Positions 23,391 through 33,129 of a stretch of DNA of 64,000 nucleotides are shown here, one piece after another (positions within the stretch are counted from its first letter, which is position 1; each line of letters opens with the position of its first letter). The position numbers and the translations under genes are program-made. Under the pieces are notes generated by a model. That model searched no databases. It saw only the letters and a program-made list of their open reading frames with translations, and had not been told where the DNA came from. Source of the DNA: Lycium barbarum (Eukaryota > Streptophyta > Magnoliopsida > Solanales > Solanaceae). The stretch is taken from assembly GCF_019175385.1 (NCBI RefSeq), contig NC_083348.1:43484950-43548949 (forward strand), read 5' to 3'.

Positions 23391-23810
23391 TATTAGATTA
23401 TATCAAGATCTGTACAAGATTTATGTACCTGTTAATGCAACGGAGTAGAAATCTCAATCAGAAAATTGCTCCACAGTCCACTTTGAATCTCTTGGGAAAC
23501 AAAGCAAAAATTACCATAAACTAAATGTCTTTTTGTGTTAATGTGGAAAAAAAAAAAGAAAACTTATTTCTTTTTGTTTCTCTCTTTCTCGTCCTCTGTG
23601 TCTTTTTCCAAAAAGACCAGAACTTTCTCTATTTGAGAAACAATCAAATAACAGTTGTCAAATGCAGAATAAAAACTACCCCGCTCGTCCACTACACTTA
23701 CGTGTAATAACTTCCTTTGAGAAGTTATTTTATCTGATCTTCTTTAAAATCTGGTCGGGTCTATCCACATGGAGCGACCCATGACCCAGACCCAAAAGGA
23801 AAAATCAGCA
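23391..23810 (-). repeat. Copia 5' LTR
   Basis: This is the partner of 16017-16424. Its inner terminus has changed from TGTTGG to TATTAG (plus strand), which would impair integrase processing. The outer end AAAATCAGCA is followed by the TSD CGATT. Confidence 0.93.
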
Positions 23811-23820
23811 CGATTGAATT

Positions 23821-24331
23821 GTAGGTTTTCATGAGCCTGTTTATGCCAATTCTCCACGACAAGCTGAACTTCTGGCTCTCCAAAGGGGTTTACATCTTGC
23901 TCTAGACAGGCGGTTGTTCCCCTTAGAAATAGAGACGGATTGCACAAACGTCGTCAAAGCAATCTCTAATGGTCTTTCGAATAACTCTTCTCTAATTTCC
24001 TCTTGCAGATGGTTAATGGCCTAGGGGAACCAAGTGTCACTGCAGCACAACTTCAGGCAAGGAAATCGAGTAGCCCATCAATTAGCACGTGGAGCTTTGC
24101 ATCTACCTAGTGTCTATAAAGTTCAGTGTTTTGCTTATCCCCCGTGTTATGTCTACTAGTTATTAGCCTATGATAAGTCTAGTATGTTGTTTCTAAGAAG
24201 GTACTTGATGAAAAAACTTCTAATATGTTAGCCAGTCTGGGTAACATTAGTGTCCTTAGGGACACCACTAGTTTGAGTTGTAATATTATGACTACGTAAT
24301 TAATATGAAGTATCTTGATTGTTCAAAAAAA
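23821..24331 (+). pseudogene. L1-type LINE 3' fragment (RNase H-like domain) with short poly(A)
   Basis: The plus-strand frame reads RQAELLALQRGLHLALD, then LEIETDCTNVVKAI and a SSLISSCRWLM segment, then FRQGNRVAHQLARGALHLP, ending at TAG 24157-24159. This is the reverse-transcriptase-associated RNase H (RVT_3) pattern, with the expected Glu (AEL), Asp (ETD) and terminal His (AHQLA) region. One internal stop at 24022-24024 (TGG/CAG-like to TAG). A LINE-like 3' UTR ends in AAAAAAA at 24325-24331. The N-terminal half is missing at the Copia junction. A host RNase H-like gene fragment is the alternative. Confidence 0.7.
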
Positions 24332-24705
24332 GAAGTACTTGAAAGAGTGGCTTTTCAAGTCTCCACTAGTATATACAATAAATAATAATTAATATAATGA
24401 CTTATACACAATTAATTAATATGGTGTTAAAGAATTTAATGAAACTTAATAAATAGGGTAGAACATGGCTATTATTTAATCAAAAATAAGAGGAAAATAG
24501 AGAAAAATGTAACAAAAAAAAAAAGAAGAGATAAAAGATAAATATCAATGGTGGCCATAGAGAGGTGCCACATCAACTTGTTTATGCCTAGCTTTATTAT
24601 ATATATAGATTAGTTATGAGGGTTTAGTTAATTCATTAATTAATTATTTCAGCTTCTATGCTGCACACATAGATTCCCTCATAACGTATACATGTATTAG
24701 TTATG

Positions 24706-27589
24706 TGTCATGACCTATTTTGCCTAAGTCGTGCGGGCGCTTACCTTCCCACCTCGATAAGCGAACCCTCAACCCAACAATGAATAAATACATAAAAGAA
24801 TGAAATTAAGCAACGGAATAGAATAAATACGTAAGTCTCACTATATATATATAAGTAGTAGAATAGTGCGGAATGACGATAAACACTCCCAGGGTCTAGT
24901 CTGAATAACACAAGAGCATCTAGAGGGAAATAATACAATCCGGAATACTAATACATAAAGTGTCTATGTCTCCGAATAGAATAGGACATAAAGATAGAAA
25001 GTCTTCAAGGCAGCGGACGGCCATGCTCACCCTAGAGACTCAAGAGAAAGCTGAAGCAACGATCAGCGCTTGCGTCACAGAAGTGGATCCGACCTGATAC
25101 TCTGCATTCACAAAAGAATGTAGCAAGTGCAGGTCAGTACAAACAACAGTACTGGTAGGCATCATTGGCCGACTAAGCATAGCTAACACAATTAAGATAA
25201 TAAAGCATATAAGTAATTAAACCAACAAGTATAAGACAACACAGTCACTTCCAAATATTCGTCATCACCGATGTCAAGCATCTAATCCCAAATGTACCAA
25301 ATCTGATATATACGTCCAGTCTAATCCAGCATCACCACACAACACCAAACATCTCAATCAAGTCATAATGCAATGCAATGCAATGATGGTATGAATGCAA
25401 TGAAATGCCATGCAAATGCAGTGTACACATGTACTCCGGACGGAAATATCGACGTTTCGGTAGCACAACCCAGCGTGACTCGCGAAGTCTAAGTGCCACC
25501 CGTCCCGGATCTTTGCCCAACAAACAGACGGGACCCCAGATCTTTGCCCACGGGGGGTTCTCACCGGCACCACCTTGGGGGACCCGCAGAGTCCATGCAC
25601 TAACAACGATTCCGGAACTAACATCGGATATCGGCCATGCAACAACGATTCCAGAATTGATCATCGGACATCGGCCTCTCACATCACCCAAGTAAAAAAG
25701 TTTCATCAAGTATCCATTTCGCACAATTAATGATTCCGGGATGAACATCGGATATCGGCCACCTCACGTCACTCAAGTAAAAGAGTTTTATCAAGTATCA
25801 ATTTCATTCAACAACGATTATGGGATGAACCTCGGATATCGGGCATGCAGTAGTGTATCATGAAAATGAGAGTGCATGCAATGCATGGATCAACATCGAT
25901 AATCATGCTTAAATTCACAAGTACCAACAATGGGTAAGCCACAATATATCCAAATCACAAATACCAATAGTGGGCATGCCAATAATATAACCAAATCACA
26001 AGTACCAACAGTGGGTACGCCAACAATATAACCGAATCACAAGTACCAACAAATAAGTATGCCAATAATATAACCGAATCACAAGTACCAACAGTGGGTA
26101 CGCCAACAGTATATCCAAGTACAAATACCAACAATGGGTATGCTAACTATATCATAATCAAGATGATAAAACAGAATCCAATATCTACCAACGACTCATG
26201 GCATCAAGCCGACACAATAGAACAATCAAATCAGACATATCGGGATGGCTAGTCCCAACACGCAACAAGGCCCAACCTAAGGCAATATCCAACCCAACTT
26301 CATACCCGAAGGTTCACATGCTGTCTCCGACAATATAATCTAAATATGCGCTTCACTATACGAAGTCTCACCAAAGGTAAGCCATAACCTACCTGGATGG
26401 CGGAACCGCAACACTAATAACTCACTCCTTTGCCTTGCCTTTCCGCTGAACCTTAGAACCAAAGTAGTCTAAGCATAATCGAAATCTAGATTAGAAATCA
26501 CGAAGAATGATACTAATATTGCTACTATTCAATTTAGGTCAATACTAGCCCTAGAAATTGGGGAAAAGGGCCCACAAGGGCAAAATGGGAAATTCAGAAG
26601 CAAAATATCAAATTAAGTACTAGGTGATCATAACCCAACCACTAATTGCTGATTTAAATCAACGAATGGCCTAATTTCTGATTTCAAGCAAAACCCCAAA
26701 TTGTGTATAAACCCTAAGTCTTTGATTCCGAATTTCAACACTAGAAGTGGAAGATATATGATTAATAAGCTTAGATTAGTCAAAATCTAACATAAACATT
26801 ATCAATTTCCTCATACATGAGCCTAAGGAAAAGTTCATTAAAACCCTCTTTCAACTTCCGTCACTAAGGGATAATTAAAGGGAAGGGGGAAATTTAGGAT
26901 GATTGTGATTAAGGAATAGGCAAGATTTACCTCCAAGAATGTCTCCAAATTATCTCCAAGAACTGTTCCCCAAAGCTTTAATTTCGAAATGGGAAATAAT
27001 GAGGGTCTAAGGGCTTATTTAAATCACACTTAATGAAAATACCTGACCCGTCACCGCCACGATGGTAGCGGCCCGCTACAGCGCTCATAAGGACGCCATA
27101 GCGGTCTGGCCAATAATACACATGGCCGCCCCAGCGGCCAACACACCGCAACAGCGCCGGGACGGCACTAGTGCCGCCATAGCGGGCACCAGGTACCAGA
27201 ATCCCTTCGATTTTTCTAAGTCTTCAATCGAAATCCCGGGCCATTCCCAAGGCCATCTGCTCACAAACCCTACACACAGTCCCACACAAAAATATGCTAT
27301 GAACGCGCTCGTGGCCTTGGAATTTCCAACAGAAGCCTCATTGACCGAGTCAACCCCCGACGCCTTAGTTCTAATTTTCAACCCAAGTCCCAAAATGCAT
27401 CCAAGTGCATTGGGAACCGAACCAAATAAACACACAATTCACAAACAACCATCCGGACCTCTCGGAATCGACAGATTTTCGAAAAAGGTCCGTTTACCCA
27501 GAAGTCAACTTCGAGTCAAAATGCACTAGTCAATGCTCGGAAAAGGCGGAAATGCCGAAAAGACTATAACGACCAAACGGGTCGTTACA
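24706..27589 (-). repeat. Solo LTR of the chromovirus family (family C)
   Basis: A 2884-bp LTR from TGTCATGACCTATTT to GGGTCGTTACA with a perfect 5-bp TSD TTATG (24701-24705, 27590-27594) and no internal region, the product of LTR-LTR recombination. Its reverse complement matches the 5' LTR at 46624-49413 (TGTAACGACC start, TTTGGTCGTTATAGTC, CGCTAAAGCGG/GCCGCCCC-type GC block, GGGCAAAGATC repeats). The 155-codon frame at 27062-27529 is LTR sequence, not a gene. Confidence 0.93.
25915..26155. repeat. ~41-bp tandem repeats inside the solo LTR (about 6 copies)
   Basis: Units of the form CACAAGTACCAACAGTGGGT followed by ACGCCAACAATATAACCGAAT repeat about six times with small changes. The homologous place in the LTR at 46624-49413 (about 48150-48265, opposite strand) has only about three units. 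Confidence 0.85.
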
Positions 27590-27737
27590 TTATGCAAGTT
27601 TCTAAATTAGAAACCAAACACCGTATTAGGTATGTTGAATTTTATACATAACAAAAGAATGCTATCAAACACGATATTTCTTATGCAGAATTTAATGCAT
27701 GAATAACTTAGCTCCTAACCAACGACCAAACAACCCC

Positions 27738-28063
27738 TAGCATTGGTGTTTATGGGCTGATCTTTTTCTACGATAATTTAGAATTATTTTCTTGTAGGGA
27801 AAGGAGTGAGAACAACTCGTATATTCTTCGGTTAGGTAATGGTGCCTATAAAAATCGAAGGGTGACTGTTAGCATAAGAGTCTCCTCATATTTTTTTGAA
27901 GTGCTGGAAGAAACTTACCTGGAAGAATTTAATTGATTTTCTTTTCTTTTTCTTTTGGCAATTGAGCATAGTAAATAGTAAAGAGGAATGACCACATCCA
28001 CACGAGCTTCAAGTCTCTATTACTTTAGGTTCTAGACTTGTCACAATACTTGCAAGAGGTTTA
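27738..28063. other. Spacer between MITE stacks; nothing recognised
   Basis: AT-rich, no long open frame and no repeat end. Confidence 0.5.
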
Positions 28064-29261
28064 GGGGTGGTTTGGTAGGTTGTACTAATCAAAATAGTTG
28101 TTGTATTAAAATTTAGTCCATTCAATACAATATTTGATTACTCAATTCAATTTAATCATACCTAATATATAGATTATTTATACACTATAGGGGGGGTCAA
28201 ATATACCCCTGTACTATTGAAAAATGGTCAAATATACCTCTCGTTATACTATGGGTCCAAATATACCCCTATCGTCATACTTTGAGCACAAATATACCCC
28301 TCCACCATTAAAGTTGACCAAAGTTAAATGCAATTCCACGTGGCATTAATATTTTAATAAAATAAATACCATGTGGCATGCCACATTACTAACCTAACCC
28401 AATTTTATCCCTCCCTTCCCTAGCTTCTTCCACTACCACCTCCCCTTCTACTACTACCGCCTTATGCCCACCACCATTTTCACAAACTCAAACTTAAAGC
28501 CTTTGAGTAGTAAATCGACACCAACTCTACCTTCTAAGTTTCACCCATTGCTAATGGCTTTTATATTTTATAGTAATTTTTTTGGTGCATTAATGGAACT
28601 TCAAGTGGGCATCTCAGTTACCATCAAAGTCCATCTTTTAGTTCTTATAAAAGAGATGTCTCGTACAGGTTCGCCTACTTTTGATTCAAACCAAAAATTG
28701 GGAGATAAGTTGATATAGTCCTAAGTTTCAACTCCAAATCTGCATTAAAATACTAAAAAAATCACTAAAAGCCTCGCTACGCCACCACTGGCTACCGATT
28801 CACCTTCATCTTGCCTGATGATATATATATATATAAGCTTCCATCATTGGGAAGTTTTAAGTTCAGATGCATTATAAGTTTTAAGTTTACTCCCAAATAA
28901 AACCCACATATTGATCATAATTTTTCTTTAAAATGATTGTTATGGACATTTAAGATGACCTGAATCCATGGTCAACACCATGCCTATGAGAAAATTTGGG
29001 TTGTGACGTGGCATGACACGTGGGATTGGGCTCCACTTTGGTCAACTTTAACGGTAGAGGATATATTTGTGCCCAAAGTATGTTGATAGGGGTATATTTA
29101 GACCCATAGTATAACGAGGGGTATATATGACCCATTTTCAATAGTATAGGGGTATATTTGGCCCTTTTCCGTAAAAAATAATTCTAGCATTACAATCCCT
29201 GTATTACTAATACTTGCATTACTAAATCCCTGCATTACTTGGCTTCGTACCAAACGACCCC
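28064..29261. mobile_element. Harbinger/Tourist-like MITE, split by another element
   Basis: Terminal inverted repeats GGGGTGGTTTGGTA (28064) and TACCAAACGACCCC (to 29261) are flanked by TTA on both sides (28061-28063, 29262-29264), the 3-bp duplication expected of PIF/Harbinger. Excluding the inner element, about 220 bp remains, AT-rich with ATTACTAAT-type repeats. Non-coding. Confidence 0.75.
28190..29170. mobile_element. Long-terminal-inverted-repeat element (Mutator-like MITE)
   Basis: Inverted repeats of about 130 bp (28190-28319 and 29040-29170) carry several copies of CAAATATACCCCT / AGGGGTATATTTG. Long inverted repeats of this kind suggest a non-autonomous Mutator-like element, but no 9-bp duplication is evident, and the left tip (7 G) differs from the right tip (GGAAAAGGG on the reverse strand), so it may be eroded. 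The 981-bp interior has no convincing gene; an 84-codon frame at 28464-28718 has no motif. Confidence 0.65.
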
Positions 29262-29694
29262 TTAGTATCGCAAGCCCCATTAAGGTTTCCCTAATTATTT
29301 TGGGAAAAGTACAAAACTACCCATAAAAATAAAATATTTACCCTAATGTGCCCCCTTGAAATTTAATTACAGTAGCTACCCTTCGGTGAATAATATTTAC
29401 CCGAACTCGTGCGACATCAATTATCTCCAAATTGCGGCTGCCTTGGGTCTGGTCCCAAGTCCCAACTTATATTTCTTTTGTTTTTTCCTATTCTCCTACT
29501 TATATCCTTTTCGCACTTACATTTTTTTTTCCTTTGTTTATCTTTTTTTTTTTTTTGTCCCTTTTTCATTTTTGTATTGTCTCTACTTTTTTTTAAATGA
29601 TAAAAGAATACAAAAATAAAAATACTAATTAATTCTTTTTATTAATAAAATTATAGAAAACTTAAAAAATTAGACTATAACAAGAAATAATATA

Positions 29695-29697
<3 letters not shown>

Positions 29698-29760
<63 letters not shown>
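29698..29760. repeat. (TA)n microsatellite
   Basis: About 31 TA dinucleotides inside the Mutator-like element. The second copy of the surrounding block (about 30807) has no such expansion. Confidence 0.95.
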
Positions 29761-29764
<4 letters not shown>

Positions 29765-29959
29765 GTCATTAGCTTAATATTAAAATTTAAATTAATAAAA
29801 ATATATTTTTATAAATTTTCTCTTTTGCAAATGAAACAAAATTATATCTAAAACACTATTTAATTTTATTTTACAAACTTTAACTTGCTAAAATGATATA
29901 AAAATTAGTGTATCAAAATTCAAATTAAGCTTTAATTCTTTTATTTTATAATTTTTTTC

Positions 29960-32115
29960 TTTTGAAGGAATGAACATGTCCTTTATGATACTCTATCAGT
30001 ATATAATACATATTATATGTTAATCATAAAAGGATGAGTTTTTTTTAAGGAATGAATCAGTTTCTTATGATACCTTGCAAGTATATGATATATACCATGT
30101 GGGTATCATAGAGCACTGAGAAGTATTTTCTTATTTTTAAGGAAGGAACCCGTCTCTATGATAGCCTGTCAGTATATAATATATGCCATGTGGGTATCAT
30201 AGAGGACTGATGATGTTTTTTCTTGAAGGAATAAACCGGTCCTCTATGATACTCTGTCAGAATATAGTATATGATATCTACCATGTGGGTATCATAGAGG
30301 ACGGGGGAGTGTTTTGAAGAAATGAACCGATCTCCTATGATACCAAGTTAGTATATGATATATACAATGTGAGCGTCATAGAGGACTGAGTAGTATTGGA
30401 GTGAATCTGGTGTCAGTATATTATATATACCATATTGATATCATACAGGACTAAGTGGTTTTCTTGAAGGAATGAACTGCCAGTCCTCAATGATATTGCA
30501 TTAGTATATGATATACCATGTGGGTCAGTTACTAATGATACTTTGTCAGTATATGATATATACCAGGTTGGTATCATAGAGGACTGAGTGTTTTTCTTGA
30601 AGGAATGAACTGTCAGTCCTCTATGATATCCTGTCAGTATATCATATACCATATGGGTATTATAGAGGATAGAGTCTTATTTTTTTGAAGGGATGAATCG
30701 ATCTTCCTTGATACGTGTCAGTACATGATATACTAATTAATTCTTTTAGATTAATTAAAAAATAGAAAAATTAAACAATTAGAGTACAACAAGAAATAAT
30801 ATAAGAAATATATTAAAGTCATTAGCTTATTTATTAAAATTTAAAAGTAACAAAAAACATATTTTTATAAACTTTTTCTCTTTTGCAAATGAAACAAAAT
30901 TATATCTAAAACATTATTTAATTTTCTTTTACAAACTTTAACTTGCTAAAAATGATATTAAAAACTAGTGTATCAAAATTAAGCTTTAACTCTTTTATTT
31001 TTATTTTTTTTATATATTTTTTTGTATAATTTGTTCTTTTGAAGGAATGAACAAGTCATTTATGATACTCTGTCAGTATATAATATATACTTTGTGAGTA
31101 TCATAAAGGACTAAGGAATTTTTCGAAGGAATGAATCGACCCTTAATGATACCCTATCAATATATGATATATACAATGTTGGTATCATAGAGGATAGATA
31201 GTTTTTTTTTTTTAAAAAAAATAATAATTAAAGAAATGAGTTATGTTTTTCTTGAAGGAATGAGTTAGTCCTTTATGATACTCTTTCAGTATATGAAGTA
31301 TCATGTGAGTATCATATAGGACAGAAGAGTGTTTTTCTTTGAATGAATGAACAACTCAATTATGATACCCTGTCAGTATATGATATATACTATGCGGTCA
31401 TCATAGAGGACTGAGTAAAGTTTTCTTTAAGGAATGAATTTGCCATCTATGATACCCTACTAGTTTATGGTATACACCAAGTTGGTATCACAGTGGAATA
31501 AGTGTTTTTCTTGAAGGAATGAACTGTCGGTCTTCTATCAGGTTGTTATCATAGATGACTTAGTGTTTTTCTTGAAAGAATGAACCAATCTTTGGGATAC
31601 CCTATCAGCATATGATATATACCATGTGAGTATCATAGACGATTACGATTTTTTTTTTGAAGAATGAGTCGGTCCTTTATGATATCTTGTGAGTATATGA
31701 CATATTATATGGGTCATTCATCCATGATACATTGTTATTAGATGACATATACCACGGGGGCATCATTGAGGACTAAGGAGTATTTTCTTGAAAAAAAGAA
31801 TCAGTCATCTATGATACCTTGTAAGCATACGATATACCATGTGGATATTATAGAGGAATGAGTAGTATTATTTTGAAGGAATGAATCAATCTTTTAAAAT
31901 ACTCTGTCAGTATATGACATATCCCATGTGGGTATCACATTGGATTGAATTGTGTTTTTCTTGAAGGGATGAATCAATCCTCTATGATACTCTATCAGTA
32001 TATGATATATACCAGGTTGGTATCATAAGCTGAGTTTTTTTCTTGCAGGAATGAACAACCAGTTCTGTATGATACCTAGTAGTATATGATATATACCACG
32101 TGAGTATCATAGCAT
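29960..32115. repeat. Tandem array of palindromic ~85-110-bp units
   Basis: Roughly 18-20 units each hold a left arm near GTCCTCTATGATAC, a loop with CTGTCAGTATATGATATATACCATGTGG, and a right arm GTATCATAGAGGAC, separated by TTTTTCTTGAAGGAATGAAC-like spacers. In the unit at 30239-30302 both 14-bp arms are perfect complements around a 36-bp loop. The array is split into two blocks (about 29960-30730 and 31046-32115), each preceded by a homologous AT-rich leader (29620-29960 and 30728-31045), i.e. a higher-order duplication of about 1.1 kb. No open frames run through it. Confidence 0.9.
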
Positions 32116-32772
32116 ACTTCAACTGCTATTGATTTGATATACTATATGCTAGAATAATCATTTTTTGAGATGTAGAAAAAATACAATAAATTAAAAGATA
32201 ATATATCAGTTATCCTTTTTATTGATATAAAAAAACGAAAAAAAGGAGCCATAGAGGTGTAATTAGATTATGAAAAAATAAGGAAATAAAGAAAAAAAAT
32301 AATTTGAAAAAAATGAAATTAAAAAAGGAGAAAAATGTAAATGAAACCAGAAATTAAAAAAGAAGAATAATAAAAATAGCAAAAAAGGTGAATGAAATTA
32401 GATTATGGAAATAAAAAATAAAAAGGAAAAGAAATAAATGAAATTAAAAAACGAACAAGAAATAAAGAAATAAAAAGAAGAAAATAGAAAAAAAAAACGA
32501 AAATAAAGAAGCTAGAATTAAATATGGAATCATATTATGGTGAAAAAGATAATATGATTTGGGAAAAAACAAATGAACAAAAAAGGAGAAAAAAGAATAA
32601 AAAAACGAGAAATTATGAGAAAAGGAATGGAGAAATAAAAAAGAGACTATTACCTACAAAAGCTACAATGATAGAAAGGGTAAATAGTTTTGGGGGTATG
32701 AAAGTAAGGGGGGCATGAAAGGGTAACTATTTTGTGTGTAGTGGGCATTGATGTTCTTTCCCCAATTATTTT

Positions 32773-33129
32773 TGGGATATTGATATCTATGTGCAATCCT
32801 CAATCTTTGTTGGTATATGTTTAGTCCACTATTAGGTTTAGCAAACAAAAGCCTAAAAATATTGGTAAATTTATCTTCCTTACTTCATACTCCATAAATA
32901 TCTATTCATTAATTGTATAGGGCAAAAACAGACACGACACGTGGTCGAGCTAGTCGATGACACGTGGTAGGTCGAAGCAGTTACAATTCGTCCAATATAG
33001 GATCCAGAGCAGATCAATTCACATCACCCCGAAGACACGTGACCGAACAAACAATTACTTTTAAGGGAAGTGTAATCAACAACGTCGTTCGTTGCATATC
33101 TATTTCGGAGACACTGCCGACAATTAATC
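32773..33129. promoter_or_regulatory. Intergenic segment with three CACGTG boxes
   Basis: Between the Mutator-like element and the LTR element at 33130. It has CACGTG at 32938-32943, 32961-32966 and 33036-33041, each in an ACACGTG(G/A) context like a G-box/ABRE. No gene lies immediately downstream; the segment could be the interrupted 5' part of an older LTR whose right part is at 45942-46623. A regulatory role is unproven. Confidence 0.35.

Larger units (their letters stand above)
16017..23810 (-). mobile_element. Ty1/Copia LTR retrotransposon, complete in structure, coding decayed
   Basis: A 7.8-kb element on the minus strand with a perfect 5-bp target-site duplication CGATT (16012-16016, 23811-23815). 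LTRs of 408 and 420 bp flank a primer-binding site at 23378-23389 (right side) and a purine stretch GAAGTAGGAGA adjoining the left LTR. Order gag, protease, integrase, RT, RNase H on the minus strand marks it as Copia. Stops and frameshifts disable gag and pol. An unusually long (about 2-kb) leader precedes gag. Between the pol end (17394) and the left LTR lies about 970 bp of non-coding sequence. Confidence 0.95.
15004..24609 (-). mobile_element. Helitron-like element carrying a Copia and a LINE fragment
   Basis: Read on the minus strand it starts A|TCTATATATATAATAAAGC (24609) and ends in CTAG|T (15004-15007), i.e. inserted between A and T without a duplication, as Helitrons do. A short, imperfect hairpin (GCGAAGTGC region, 15018-15029) lies about 10 nt before CTAG, the expected place of the Helitron terminator. 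Removing it joins the two MITE halves smoothly. Excluding the Copia element its own length is about 1.8 kb and contains no Rep/helicase gene, so it would be non-autonomous. Confidence 0.55.
14916..27737. mobile_element. MITE termini enclosing nested insertions (12.8 kb span)
   Basis: Left end GGGGTTGTTTGGTAGCTGG (14916) and right end CCAACGACCAAACAACCCC (to 27737) form an inverted repeat over about 23 bp with two mismatches. After removing the Helitron-like insert (15004-24609) and the solo LTR with its duplicated TTATG (24706-27594), about 320 bp of continuous AT-rich MITE-like sequence remains, with recurrent TTAGTTATG/TTATGCA motifs. No target-site duplication is recognisable at the outer ends (TTC versus TAG), so pairing of the two ends is inferred from the inverted repeat and the fit of the interior. 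Confidence 0.55.
29302..32763. mobile_element. Non-autonomous Mutator-like element (3.46 kb) carrying a hairpin array
   Basis: A perfect 9-bp target-site duplication AATTATTTT (29293-29301, 32764-32772) flanks degenerate long inverted repeats of about 55-60 bp. The left begins GGGAAAAGTACAAAACTACCC and reaches GTGCCCCCTT (about 29349-29356). The right, read on the reverse strand, begins GGGGAAAGAACATCAATGCCC and reaches TGCCCCCCTT. A 9-bp duplication plus long inverted repeats are Mutator features. No transposase is present; the interior is AT-rich sequence, a (TA)n run and the hairpin array, then an A-rich stretch (32220-32660). Confidence 0.75.

Noticed and set aside
27062..27529. 155-codon open frame, the longest in its area
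   Set aside because: It lies wholly inside the solo LTR; the homologous part of the chromovirus LTR (46830-47160) keeps no comparable frame or protein motif.
28190..29170. 9-bp TSD for the long-inverted-repeat element
   Set aside because: Compared both flanks and found no matching 8-10-bp duplication, so Mutator membership rests on the inverted repeats only.
29960..32115. CRISPR-like array of regular repeats
   Set aside because: Plant nuclear DNA; units are diverged tandem repeats with internal palindromes and no unique spacers of constant length.
32524..32718. 64-codon Lys-rich frame
   Set aside because: Product of an A-rich tract at the right end of the Mutator-like element.
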